This document shows positions 36,701 through 47,492 of a stretch of 64,000 bases of DNA, one piece after another. The DNA comes from Scortum barcoo (taxonomy: Eukaryota > Chordata > Actinopteri > Centrarchiformes > Terapontidae). The notes under the pieces were generated by a model, which saw only the letters and a list, made by a program, of their open reading frames with translations, made no database searches and had not been told where the DNA came from. The translations under genes were made by a program, and so were the position numbers. Where the stretch lies: positions 5,028,708 to 5,092,707 of the forward strand of contig CM041540.1 in the NCBI GenBank assembly GCA_023238725.1, read 5' to 3'. Each line of letters begins with the position of its first letter. The stretch's first letter is position 1.

Positions 36701-39700
36701 AAACCTTTAATACAGTTCATGCAGTAGCTGTGTCCACAGGGAATAGTCACCGGATCCTTCAAGTAGATCCAGACAGATGGAACAAGAGAAGGTTTCTCGG
36801 TCCAGCTGAACTCCTTTCTGCGCCATTTCAACTCTCCATCACAGTGACTGTGTTAGTGTCACTTCTAAGGAGGTAAAACCGGTTTGAGCTCTGATCTGAA
36901 CAACATGAGTCTCTGCAGTGAACGGGGCCTGTCACCACATGTTGGTCTCACCCATCTTCAGACTGTAGATCTGAAGGGGAGGGAACAAGGAAATCTATGG
37001 AGAGAGTGGAGCTGCTGTGTTTGAGAGCTGGAAGAAGAGGGAGGGTGTGTCGAGCTGTGAATCCAGGAAGAAGAGCAGCACTGTGAATTTAAACTCAGTT
37101 TCCTCATTTACAGTGAAGCCTCAGTTAAAACCCGCTGCACATTTAAAAAAAACACTGAAGTTTTTAGTCTCCAGACTAAATACCTCTCAAGTTATTTGTT
37201 GCAAGTAGATCAGATCACCTCAAAAGTGATTCAAGATTCACAGATAGTTGTAAAGAAAATTGTTGTTTAAACACACCGTGGTCCACCTGAACTTCAGCAG
37301 GTGGATGCATGAATTCAATAAGTCCAAAAGAAACCAGAAGACTTTTTTAAAAACATGTCAGATTGCAGCTGATTTGAAGCTGAAATAAAGCAGGACAAAC
37401 TAAAGTCAAACCTCCAGTCAGTAAAAGCCAGAAGCCAAACAATGTCTAATGAAGGCAGTAATTGATTTTTTCTCATTTATAATGATGCAATCCTGTCAGA
37501 GATGTCAGAGATGAGTCCTATAAACAGAGCTGCAACTTGTTCTCAGAGATTAAAAAAATCAAATAACTGGAAAGGTTTGTTCTTGCAAATGCATTTAACA
37601 TTTTCTCTCAAACACAGCTTAGCTATGTACAGGTGATTTGCTACCTCAGTACACTTTAAGAGCAAATATTAGAAGGATCAACACAGAAACTAATAGATGA
37701 ATATTTCAATCCTGGGATTCGCATTATTGACCCAACCACTGACTGTGCCTGGAACAATCTGACCACATTATAGCACACTTACCATACACTGTCTTCGAGT
37801 AGTAATCACATAAAGTGTGGCGTGGGTGGTGGCGTGGGTGGTGGGGTTTTTCTGGGGGAGGTTTTGTTGGGCCTGTCTTGCAACTTTTCTTGCCACAGTC
37901 TTGATGTGAAAGGTGGTCTTTGTAGTCCTCAATAGCTGTTCCATTTAGTTTAAAGGTATTTAAAGCCCTCTATTGGATGTTTTGTGAATTGCATTAAATT
38001 TAAGTTATTATGGTATGAGCAACAGCTGTTCAATAAATAACTTTACACACTTTACCTTTCACTGATCAATAAATCTTAAACACAAAATGCATCTATGATC
38101 ATCTCATAATGGAAATAAGATGCTATAAATCCAGAAATGCACAGTAAATCTTCTTATTTAAAGATTATCATCGTGTGTGTGTAAATCACAACATCTTCCT
38201 CTGTAATAATTTACCGTGTGGTGTTGAGGATCAGCAGGTCCCCGTGTTTGTTGACCTCCAGGGAGCCGTGTGTGTGGGAGCGCCCCAGGGCGTAGGCCGC
38301 GTTGATGGTGGCCGCGGCCAAAGCCTCGGGCATGGACATCCTCATATTGACGCAGGCCAGGTGCATGACTATCGGCTGTGGAGGGACAACACAGATAAAC
38401 GGAGGATAGAGACGAGGGATGAGCCTTAACGTCGCCTCTCCGGTCGCACTCACCATGGAGCAGCAGTAGGCGTTGGGGTTGAAGTCGCTGCCGAGGGCCA
38501 CAATGACCCCTGGCTTCCAACATGTCTCTGGCCCGTGGCTGGGGCAGCCTCAACACACACACACACAGATTTTCAGACAGTTAACAGCTAAGAGTGTGTG
38601 AGTATTTGTATGTATTACACAGTGGTGGAGAAAGTATTCAGCTCGTTTATCCTTCATTTTGTAAGATTACTTTTACTACACTGTAAAAATCTAACTTAAA
38701 TCTGGAAATCTATTTTAAGAATTAAAAGTAAAAGCATGTCCCTTGTGACTGTTATACTGCTATATATTCTATCATCCCCTCCTTGAACCGCCACCTTAAC
38801 TGTGGTGGAGGGGTTTGTGTGCCCGAATGATCCTAGGAGCTATGTTGTCAGGGGCATTATGCCCCTGGTAGGGTCTCCATGGCAAACAGGTGGGCCCGCC
38901 TCCATTGTTCTACTGGGGGATTTCAACGCTCACGTGGGCAACGACAGTGATACCTGGAGGGGCGTGATCAGGAGGAACGGCCTCCCCAATCTGAACCCGA
39001 GCGGTGTTGTGTTATTGGACTTCTGTGCTAGCTAGTCACACGGTTTGTCCATAACAAACACCATGTTCAAGCCAACATAAGGGTGTCCATCAGTGCACGT
39101 GGCACCAGGACACCCTAGGCCGGAGGTCGATGATCGACTTTGTTGTTTCATCTGATCTCCAGCTGTATGTCTTGGACACTCGGGTAAAGAGAGGGGCTGA
39201 GCTGTCAACCGATCACCACCTGGTGGTGAGTTGGATCCGCTGGCAGAGGAGGAAGTTGGACAGACCTGGCAGACCCAAAGCGTATTGTGAGGGTCTGTTG
39301 GGAACGTCTGGCCGAGCCCTCTGTCAGGGAGGTCTTCAACTCCCACCTCCGGAAGAGCTTCTCACAGATTCCGAGGGAGGCTGGAGACATTGAGTCCGAG
39401 TGGACCATGTTCTCTGCCTCCATTGTCGACGCGGCAGTTCAAAGTTGTGGACGCAAGGTCTCTGGTGCCTGTCGTGGTGGCAACCCCCAAACCCAGTGGT
39501 GGACACCGGAAGTAAGGGATGCCATCAGGCTGAAGAAGGAGTCCTATCAGACCATGTTGGCCTGTGGGACTCCTGACGCAGTTGACAGGTACCGGCAGGC
39601 CAAGCAAGCCGCAGCCCGGACGGTCCTGGAGGCAAAAACTCGGGTCTGGGAGGAGTTCGGTGAGGCCATGGAGGAGGACTATCGGTCGGCCTCGAAGAGA

Positions 39701-42013
39701 AGCAGTACTCTGCCAACACTGTTTACAGTGCGGGTGGGGAGCTGTTGACCTCAACTGGGGACATTGTCGGACAGTGGAAGAAATAATTTGAGGATCTCCT
39801 CAATCCCATCGACTTGCCTTCCAATGAGGAAGCCGAGGCTGGGGACTCTGAGGTGGACTCGTCCATCACCCAAGCCTGAAGTCACTGAGGTAGTTCACAA
39901 GCTCCTCGGTGGCAAGGCGCCAGGGGTGGATGAGATCCGCCCTGAGTACCTCAAGTCTCTGGATGTTGTGGGGCTGTCTTGGCTGACACGCCTCTGCAAC
40001 ATTGCATGGAGGTTGGGGACAGTGCCTCTGGAGTGGCAAACCGGGGTGGTGGTCCCTCTTTTTAAAAAGGGGACCGGAGAGTGTGTTCTAACTACAGGGG
40101 GATCACACTTCTCAGCCTCCCCGGGAAGGTCTCACGCCAGGGTACTGGAGAGGAGAATTCGGCCGATAGTCGACCCTCGGATTCAGGAGGAAAAATGCGG
40201 TGGTTTTGTCCCGGTCGTGGAACACTGGACCAAGCTCTATACCCTCCATGCAGGGTGCTTGAGGGTTTATGGGAGTTTGCCCAACCAGTCCACATGTGCT
40301 TTGTGAATCTGGAGAAGGCATTCGGACCGTGTCCCTCGTGGTATTCTGTGGGGAGTGCTCCCATGAGTATGGGGTCCGGGGGCCCTTTGCTAAGGGCTGT
40401 TCGGTCTCTGTACGACCGGAGCAGGAGCTTGGTTCGCATTGCCGGCAGTAAGTCAGACCTGTTTCCCAGTGCATGTTGGACTCCGGCAGGGCTGCCCTTT
40501 GTCACCGGTCCTGTTCATAATCTTTATGGACAGGATTTCTAAGGCGTAGCCAGGGGCCAGAGGGAGTCCGGTTTGGGAACCACAGGATTTCATCTCTGCT
40601 TTTTGCAGATGATGTTGTCCTGTTGGCTTCATCAAGCCAGGACCTTCAGCATGTACTGGAGGGCGGTTTGCAGCCGAGTGTGAAGCAGGCTGGGATGAGA
40701 ATCAGCACCTCCAAATCTGAGGCCATGGTTCTTCGACCGGAAAAGGGTGGCGTGCCCTCTCCGGGTGGGTGGAGAGATTCCTTGCCTCAAGTGGAGGAGT
40801 TCAAGTATCTCGGGGTCTTGTTCACGAGTGAGGGAAAGATGGAGCGTGAGATTGACAGGCGGATTGGTGCAGCGTCCGCAGTTATGCGGTTGGTGTACCG
40901 GAACCGTTCAGTGGTGAAGAAGGAGCTGAGCCAAAAGGGAAGCTCTCAATTTACCGGTCAATCTACGTTCCCTACCCTCACCTATGGTCATGAACTTTGG
41001 GTAATGACCGAAAGGACAAGATCGCGGATACAAGCGGCAGAAATCGAAATGAGTTTCCTCCGTGCAGGGTGGCTGGGCGCTCCCTTAGAGATAGGGTGAG
41101 AAGCTCAGTCACTCGGGAGGAGCTCGGAGTAGAGCCGCTGCTCCTTCCACATCAAGAGGAGTCAGCTGAGGTGGCTTGGGCATCTATTTCGGATGCCCCC
41201 TGGACGCCTCCCTAGGGAGGTGTTCCAGGCATGTCCACACCGGGAGGAGGCCCCGGGGAAGACCCAGGACACGTTGGAGAGACTATGCCTCTCTCAGCTG
41301 GCCTGGGAACGCCTCGGGGTCCCCCCGGAAGAGCTGGAGGAAGTGTCTGGGGTGAGGGAAGTCTGGGCATCTCTGCTCAGACTGCTGCCTCTGCATGACC
41401 CGGTCCCGGATCAAGCGGATGAAGATGGATGGATGGATGGATGGATATTCTATCATTATTATTACTCATGCATTCATGTAAGAGAAGGATTTTAGTTGGT
41501 TGCAGTGGAGCTTGTTTTGAGCTGTTTTATCAATCAATTGATTCATTGTTTGGATAGGAAAAATCTGAAAATATTATCCAGGGCCCAAAGTGTCACCTTC
41601 ACAATGCTTGTTTTGTCGAGTAAACTTTGAAATTATGGAAAATTAATTAAAACAAATAATCAAGACAAATCACTTATTTTTCTTTCAGTTGACTTATATA
41701 TATATATATATATTCAACTGTTTGGTAGTTTAACAAATATGAAAACAATTAAAAAACAACAACTAGTCAGATAAATGAGTAGAAGTGGTAACGAAACAGT
41801 CAAGTAGTGAAAGACAAACACCTCGAATGTGTATTTAAGAACAGTACTTGAGTAAATTGTGTAAAAGTGACAAGTACCGTAGGATGTAAGCTGTCGTTGG
41901 TAGAAGGACGGCAGCCAGCCGTTTTGGCCGTTGCCATGCCATGGCAGCGATCCCCTCGTCACTCACCTCCTCCAGGTGACTGATGGCCAAGGCACCGAGC
42001 TCTGCACCCAGCT

Positions 42014-42048
<35 letters not shown>

Positions 42049-43996
42049 TAACAGCATTATTTCTCAAATTCCTAAAAGTCCTGGCAGTACAGTGTTGAAA
42101 CAATTAGCTGATTGATTTATTTATTATTAATATATTATTAGTATATTATCATTATCAGCACCTCTAATGCGAGGATTTACTGCTTCTCTCAGTTTTTATC
42201 TTTCATCTTTGGGTTTGGAAGTGTTGGTCAGACAAAATAAGCTATTTAAAAACGTCACCTTGTGCTCTGAAAAAATAGCGATTAAAAGTTTTACCTATTT
42301 TTGCCGCTCTATATACCAAAGAACTAATAAATTAACAATGAAATAACAGAGTAATTGATAAGGAAAATGACTTATTTTTTATTTTATTTTATTTTCAGCC
42401 CTACTTCTGTGCTTACCACCATTACTGATAATTGATAAGTTTACTTTAATAATTTAATATCTCATTACTCATATAATAAAACAACATTTGGTACTCAGAA
42501 CGTGTGAGAAGCATTGTAACTTAACTTTATTTTTGGGCACTGCATATCCCAAATGATTATTTTATTTTTTTAAATAATTAAATAATGTCATATGTTGTTG
42601 ATAAATTGTAGTTATCATTTGTTGATGGTAAAATTTAAAGACTCAATTTTTAGGGTTTATAAGGCCTCCATTGCTCACTTCCATCAGCCTGGTTTACAGA
42701 TGCAGACAAGAAAAAAAGCTCAAACAGACACAGTCGGCACTTAAAGAGATATTTTGAACTAATTCAGTTAAATTCTCTGGATTTTATACATAAAAAGTTT
42801 GTTCATGGGTCTTGGGGAGCTCTACTGTATAATGTACAGACCAGGATTTGATGAGGAAGAAGAATGTGTGTAATAAAATTAGATTTCTAGTGCTTTTTTG
42901 CATTAATTCTTTCAACTTTAATCCACCTTTAAGGACATTTCAAAGGCTGTAACTTGTGGTGCTGTTGAACTTTATTGTATTATTAATGAGGTGGTTGTTC
43001 TTTCAGCTCGTTGTGGAGAGGCCCTGTCCCCCTAAAATGGTCAAAAACAGCACAGAGAGCTTTAGGAGTTTGTGGTACCTGGGCAGAGTTCATGGGATGG
43101 AGCTCATCTCCGTGGAAGTTGATGTTGAGGCCCATGTCTTTGCCTGCCTGCAGGATGGAGCGAGTGGAGCCGAGGTCAAACACCCCCTGCTCGCAGAACA
43201 CGTCGATGTTGTCGACCCTGAGGGCCCCTGCGGACATTCGCTCTTTCAGCCGGGGCAGCTGAACCTGCAGGATGTCCTCCGTGGCCTCTGCAGCCGTCTT
43301 CCCTCTAAATGACGGACAGAGAAGCACCGTGATTGAATTTTCAATATGAGACGTGAAATAAGATCATGCTGAGGATGGTCCATACTTGGGCACCGCGTGG
43401 GCCCCACAGTAGGTTGAGGAGATGTTGATGGGCAGGGTGCGTCTGGCCTCCTCGATCACCTCCAGCATCTTCAGCTCAGTCTGCAGCTCCAGGCCGTACC
43501 CGCTCTTACACTCCACCAGGGTCGTGCCCGCTCGCTGCATCCGGACCAGCCTGCTGCTGAGGGAGGCCAGCAGCTCCGAGGACTCGGCAGCTCGAGTGTG
43601 CTCCACCGTGAAGTGGATCCCTCCGCCAGCCCGGTGCACATCCATGTAGGTGGCACCTGCCAGCTGCCACAGTAAAAAGTATTTCATCAAACTTTTAGCT
43701 GCAGTTGTGGAAGTATTAAAAAAAAAAGGTCAAAACTTTTTTACCTTCATTGCAAATTCATGCACTCTGTCACCAGCCCAGACTGGATGTGTGTGAGCGT
43801 CAACCAACCCTGAAAAAAGGGAAGGTTTGTTCACATCCTAATCAGGTTATTATGCAATTGTGTAGACCATAAAAATCAAATATACTCACCAGGCAGGACA
43901 CACATCCCTGTAGCATTGATCACTTTATCGAAGGACGCCTCTGAATACTGTGCTTTGATGACTTCAGCAGGCCCCACAGCTTTAATCAGCCCATCG
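33734..43996 (-). CDS. amdhd1: Imidazolonepropionase (AMDHD1)
   Basis: This cytosolic amidohydrolase of histidine breakdown converts 4-imidazolone-5-propanoate to N-formimidoyl-glutamate (EC 3.5.2.7). Exons on the minus strand, in order: 43890-43996, 43745-43809, 43386-43663, 43079-43304, 41878-42011, 38454-38548, 38215-38375 and 33734-33839. Metal-site motifs are present: DAHTHPVWAG, NFHGDELHP, ISHLEEVSDEG and ALGSDFNPNAY. The first exon (start codon and about the first 45-50 residues) was not found between 44000 and 45078 and may lie in the N gap. One base is inserted at about 38511, shifting the frame inside exon 38454-38548, and exon 41878-42011 holds a net 6-base insertion. The last intron contains TRIM copy 2, and intron 38549-41877 contains a Rex3-like element. 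Confidence 0.93.
33840..35637. other. Noncoding part of copy 2 within amdhd1 last intron
   Basis: It is collinear with 20024-21756. No gene is seen; the part near 35250-35637 is probably the former TRIM 3' UTR. Confidence 0.65.
35685..36826 (-). pseudogene. TRIM-family E3 ligase copy 2, SPRY domain deleted, frameshifted
   Basis: The start ATG at 36826 gives MAQKGVQLD. The RING is broken by an extra T in the LDLLKDPV region (the same change as in copy 1) and an extra G before EEDEKR. A long clean stretch then covers the RING end, both B-boxes (SRHDEVMKIFCRTDQKC, YLCSMDEHKGHD) and the start of the coiled coil, after which the frame shifts again. The coiled-coil part and linker read MKQQLRSQQETEVSRVKELQ and end at 35685. 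The SPRY domain is missing: 496 bases present in copy 1 (21757-22252) are absent at 35637/35638. It sits in the last intron of amdhd1, same strand. Confidence 0.87.
36827..38214. other. TRIM 5' flank and spacer in amdhd1 last intron
   Basis: 36827-37790 pairs with copy 1. From 37790 to 38214 nothing is recognised beyond a GTGGCGTGGGTGG-type short repeat near 37818-37840. Confidence 0.6.
38454..38548 (-). pseudogene. amdhd1: amdhd1 exon with a 1-nt insertion
   Basis: The exon reads RLPQPRARDMLEA in one frame and VALGSDFNPNAYCCSM in the next. One extra base at about 38511 (T on the plus strand) explains the shift; without it the exon is 94 nt and both splice phases fit. The catalytic-site aspartate is in the second half. 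Assembly error is the simplest reading. Confidence 0.87.
38776..41444 (+). mobile_element. Rex3-like (RTE) non-LTR retrotransposon C in an amdhd1 intron
   Basis: It begins at nearly the same internal point as element B (CTTGAACCGCCACCTTAACT against CTTTGAACTGCCACCTTACT) and ends in a GATG tail at about 41424-41444. A perfect 12-bp target-site duplication, ATATTCTATCAT, is at 38764-38775 and 41445-41456. It carries LLGDFNAHVGND, a long stretch after the endonuclease (VLEAKTRVWEEFGEAMEEDY), the thumb/finger motif LEWQTGVVVPLFKKG and the catalytic FADDVVLLA region near 40600. About 740 bases are missing after 38890 compared with B. Several frameshifts are present, so it is inactive. Confidence 0.9.
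42015..42045. repeat. (CA)n forming the splice-acceptor tract of an amdhd1 exon
   Basis: On the minus strand this is a TG run ending in TGTCAG directly before exon 41878-42011, so it takes the place of the polypyrimidine tract. Confidence 0.9.
42095..42413. mobile_element. MITE-like teleost repeat (inverted copy) in an amdhd1 intron
   Basis: The right end reads TTTCAGCCCTAC, the reverse complement of the GTAGGGCTGCAAC end seen at 56812. The left end reads GTTGAAACAATTAGCTGATT. Related copies are at 46478-46760 and 56812-57103. It is AT-rich and noncoding. Confidence 0.55.
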
Positions 43997-44699
43997 CTGG
44001 ACGAAGAAATCACTTTAATAGTCAACAACTACTTGGAAGTGACATATTTAAGTATAAATTTTAAATACGTGTACTTTTAATGAGAATTTCCATTTTATGG
44101 AACTTTATATTTCTACTCCACTAGATAAATATATATTGTACTTCATACTTCAATGATATACTATTATTATGTGTCTACATATATCATAATTCATCATTTA
44201 TCTTATACGGTTTCTTACACAATCTGCCACCTTATATTTCTACATTATATATAGACAACCTTTATGTATATTTGCAAAATCATATTATATCCTGGCACAC
44301 TGTTATACCTGATATATCATTTTTCTGTATGTATACAATAATCTGCCGACTTTGCTGCTACAATCAAACTATGTCACTTTTTCAATGCAGGACTTTCGTA
44401 GTACTCGTAGTACTTTCAGTGTGGTCTTAGTGCCTTTATTTAAGTATCCGAATATTTCTTCCACCAGTGTCAATATTTAAAACATGCAAGAGCAAAAGTG
44501 GTGTTTAACAGAGAAAATACATTTTTATACGTTAACAGTTTTCCCACTGCTAATTAATTAGTGATATTAATAAAATAAAACGTCGGAGTTCCGTTCCTAC
44601 GGACGCTACGTAATGCGACACACACTCACACACACTCACACACACTTGCACTGCATACGTTACAAACTTGCTGAGAGTTACAAACTTTGTTAGATCTGC
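43997..44699. other. Spacer upstream of the amdhd1 exons seen
   Basis: 44036-44460 is mostly the dispersed ACTTTTA/TACTCCACTA teleost repeat. No amdhd1 first exon was found here. A CACACTCACA run lies near 44620-44645. Confidence 0.6.
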
Positions 44700-44937
44700 A
44701 GTAACTGCGCATGCGCGACACGCCGCGCCTGGTGCGTCTTTGACTGATTGTGACGTCACGTGATGTCACATCAAGCCGCTCAGTTGAGAAAGTTGTGATG
44801 CAATAAAGCCGCCTTTCCCTTTGATCTCTTTTGATCACAGGCCCACTTAGTTTAATAAGCGAGGTTCGACACAGGAGCACAGATCAGATCCTCTCTGTAC
44901 CTCTGAAAACAAACCTTTCTAACAAACTCTTTCCAAA
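44700..44937 (+). promoter_or_regulatory. Probable housekeeping-type promoter with NRF-1, CRE and E-box sites
   Basis: TGCGCATGCGCG at 44706-44717 is a consensus NRF-1 site. TGACGTCA at 44751-44758 is a palindromic cAMP response element, overlapped by CACGTG at 44757-44762 and followed by TGATGTCA. The run ends about 180 bases before the ATG at 44938. The sites are symmetric, so the promoter could fire both ways, toward the unknown gene (+) and toward the missing amdhd1 first exon (-). Function is inferred from motifs only. Confidence 0.6.
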
Positions 44938-45078
44938 ATGACAAACTTCGTGCTCGGACTCGCTGTTGGCGTTGTAGTGACCGCAGCCGTGAGCCTCATC
45001 AGCAATGTGGTCAGACCTCCAGGCAACAGAAGAAACTTGGGGAATGGGAGTAAAACTGCTGCCTGTCTACTAGGAGCA
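44938..45078 (+). CDS. Unknown small membrane protein, first exon, cut by the gap
   Basis: ATG in a good context (TCCAAAATGA) gives MTNFVLGLAVGVVVTAAVSL followed by ISNVVRPPGNRR. This is one hydrophobic helix right at the N-terminus and then a basic segment, as in a signal anchor or small inner-membrane protein. It reads open for 47 codons into the N gap; GGGA/GTAAAA at about 45049 could be a donor that ends it sooner. I do not recognise the family. The promoter upstream looks real, which supports a true gene. The rest, if any, is in or past the gap; 45579-45660 (ending in an AATAAA-like stretch) may be its 3' end. Confidence 0.5.
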
Positions 45079-45578
45079 NNNNNNNNNNNNNNNNNNNNNN
45101 NNNNNNNNNNNNNNNNNNNNNNNNNNNNNNNNNNNNNNNNNNNNNNNNNNNNNNNNNNNNNNNNNNNNNNNNNNNNNNNNNNNNNNNNNNNNNNNNNNNN
45201 NNNNNNNNNNNNNNNNNNNNNNNNNNNNNNNNNNNNNNNNNNNNNNNNNNNNNNNNNNNNNNNNNNNNNNNNNNNNNNNNNNNNNNNNNNNNNNNNNNNN
45301 NNNNNNNNNNNNNNNNNNNNNNNNNNNNNNNNNNNNNNNNNNNNNNNNNNNNNNNNNNNNNNNNNNNNNNNNNNNNNNNNNNNNNNNNNNNNNNNNNNNN
45401 NNNNNNNNNNNNNNNNNNNNNNNNNNNNNNNNNNNNNNNNNNNNNNNNNNNNNNNNNNNNNNNNNNNNNNNNNNNNNNNNNNNNNNNNNNNNNNNNNNNN
45501 NNNNNNNNNNNNNNNNNNNNNNNNNNNNNNNNNNNNNNNNNNNNNNNNNNNNNNNNNNNNNNNNNNNNNNNNNNNNNN
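45079..45578. other. Assembly gap of exactly 500 N
   Basis: The run of N is 500 bases long, a conventional filler for a gap of unknown size. It is therefore a scaffold join between two contigs: elapor2 3' end to amdhd1 on the left, klhl42 to elapor2 5' half on the right. Confidence 0.97.
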
Positions 45579-45746
45579 TATTGTGGGAAGATGTCACATC
45601 ACAGATGATATTATAATCGGCCTGGTCTCTCAATTTATTTGGACATTTTGAACAAAAATAATAAAACAAGCGGGTTATGGAGAAATGACTCAATGTAACC
45701 ACATGAATTAAAGGACAAACAGCAAAACATACCCCTGAATGTCATC

Positions 45747-47492
45747 TTTATTATCATGACCTAAATCTCCAAACTGTCAAACAAATAAGTAATGCAAAGA
45801 GAATCAGAAATCCATCAAATCAAACATTGTTAAGTGCTGCATTTACTCAAGACTTCAAAGGTTTCAGAAAACAAATGTTGCTTTGAGGCTCATTTCTCAC
45901 ATCTGCACAACATTGATCTTGAACCAAGGAATTGAAAAGTATATTAATGAAAACAAAACCTGCTTTAGCAGAGTGAAAAATTAAAACACAGCAGTTTTGG
46001 TCAGTTGCTGGCAATGTAACAAAGTCTTGCATTTTGTGCTTTTTTTTTTTTTTTTTTTGTTTCAAGTTCTTGACAACGGAGGTTGCAGAAGGCACATGTG
46101 CGTCGTTCTTTTCATGGAATTGCGCTTTAAGCTTTGCTTAGTGTATCTCTGGAAAATAAGACTGTGCAAGTATAAGGATAACAACACATTAAGCTCCCTC
46201 TGAGCCGCTTCTCATCCAATAACTTTTAAGGAATCTCTTGTTCCCATGAAACTGGCAGTGTAAAACCAAAGCCATTTTTCACGATTATCTGCTAGGTACA
46301 GAACATAAAGACAAAAAAGTGTTTTGTTTCAGAGATATTTTAAGGTTGGTAGTGAATTATGGATAAAATGTACGCCAATGCCATATCTGGAGTGTAAACA
46401 TCAAGAATATTGTGGCCCAAGCATGCTGTTATGCAGCCCCAGTTTGTGCCTGTCATGTATTAGCTTTACATTCCAAAGCTGCAATGATTAGTTGATTACT
46501 CGTCAACTATTAAATGAATCCCCAACTATTCTGATAATTGATTAATCACTTTGAGTAATTTTTTCAGTCCTCTGTGTCAGTAAACTAAATATCTTTGTGT
46601 TGTGGACAAAACAAAACATTTGAGGACGTTAAGTTCTGCCTTGGTAAAACAGCGATCAATATTTTATGGTCCAAACAGCTAATTGATAAATTGAAAAAGA
46701 AATATTAACAAGTTAATTAATAATGAAAATAATTGTTAGTTACAGTGCTGTTACATTGGACAGTTGTAAAAAATTAGCCAAAGATGTTTGAAAAACCCAG
46801 AAGGTTGTAAGATAACACATACAGCTATTCTGAAGATATTTCCAGACTCCTCAAGACTTCTAACCATTTGGATGGAAAAATAGTCTCTCTGCTGCACAAT
46901 AAAAAAAAAAAATTTAACCCATTCCCCAATTTGCTAATCTGGCAATGAGCAAAGATGGCAGCCGTCTGCTGGATACGAAACAAGAGGCGCAAGTTGGGAA
47001 ACGAGTTAAAAATTGTTTTAATTGTGCAACAGACTAAACATTTTTTCATCTCAGTGGTAAAAAGAGTCATGGAGGATTCTGGCAATAACTTCAGACCAGC
47101 AGTAATTATTTTCTAACTTTCCAGGTAATTAGAAAGAGAGATGCAACTGTGACTTGAACTTTCACATTTATCCATGAGAGGCACACACCAGGGCTAGCTG
47201 CTATGATGCTGTTGAGCTACGGGCCACGGCGCTTCATCACTCATTGTAGTTTTAGTATTTGCATCCACAGCAGTATGTACAATGTAGTGCGTTTTTGTTT
47301 TTTTTTAACCTTTTTTTTGGAGGCACGGAGGTCACGAGGCATTCAACCTAGCAACCAGACTCTGTTCCCAATAATGCCACAAAGCCCCATTATGTGCAAG
47401 AACAAGCAAACCACACACCGGCTTATATTAATGCTGCATGGGTTTCACTATTTGTTAGTGTTCGCCAAACTCTTTCCCAGCAGTCCCCTCGA
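45747..47492 (-). other. klhl42: Likely klhl42 3' UTR
   Basis: The sequence after the klhl42 stop on the minus strand has no other gene. TTTATT at 45747-45752 reads AATAAA on the minus strand and could end a 1.7-kb UTR. A MITE-like repeat lies inside at 46478-46760. Confidence 0.45.
46478..46760. mobile_element. MITE-like teleost repeat
   Basis: It opens AAGCTGCAATGATTAGTTGA and contains CTCTGTGTCAGTAAACTAAA and TTGTGGACAAAACAAAACAT, which match words in the copy at 56812-57103. Noncoding. Confidence 0.55.

Larger units (their letters stand above)
32743..37790. repeat. Segmental duplication, copy 2
   Basis: It is collinear with copy 1 but lacks both Rex3-like insertions and has a 496-base deletion in the TRIM gene. 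It carries the amdhd1 last exon (33734-33839) adjacent to the rest of that gene, so this is probably the ancestral location. Confidence 0.9.

Noticed and set aside
44550..44880. amdhd1 first exon on the minus strand near 44.6-44.9 kb
   Set aside because: The minus-strand frames there show no similarity to the amdhd1 N-terminus and carry CA-repeat translation.
45070..45702. Long open frames crossing 45079-45578
   Set aside because: They are made of N bases.
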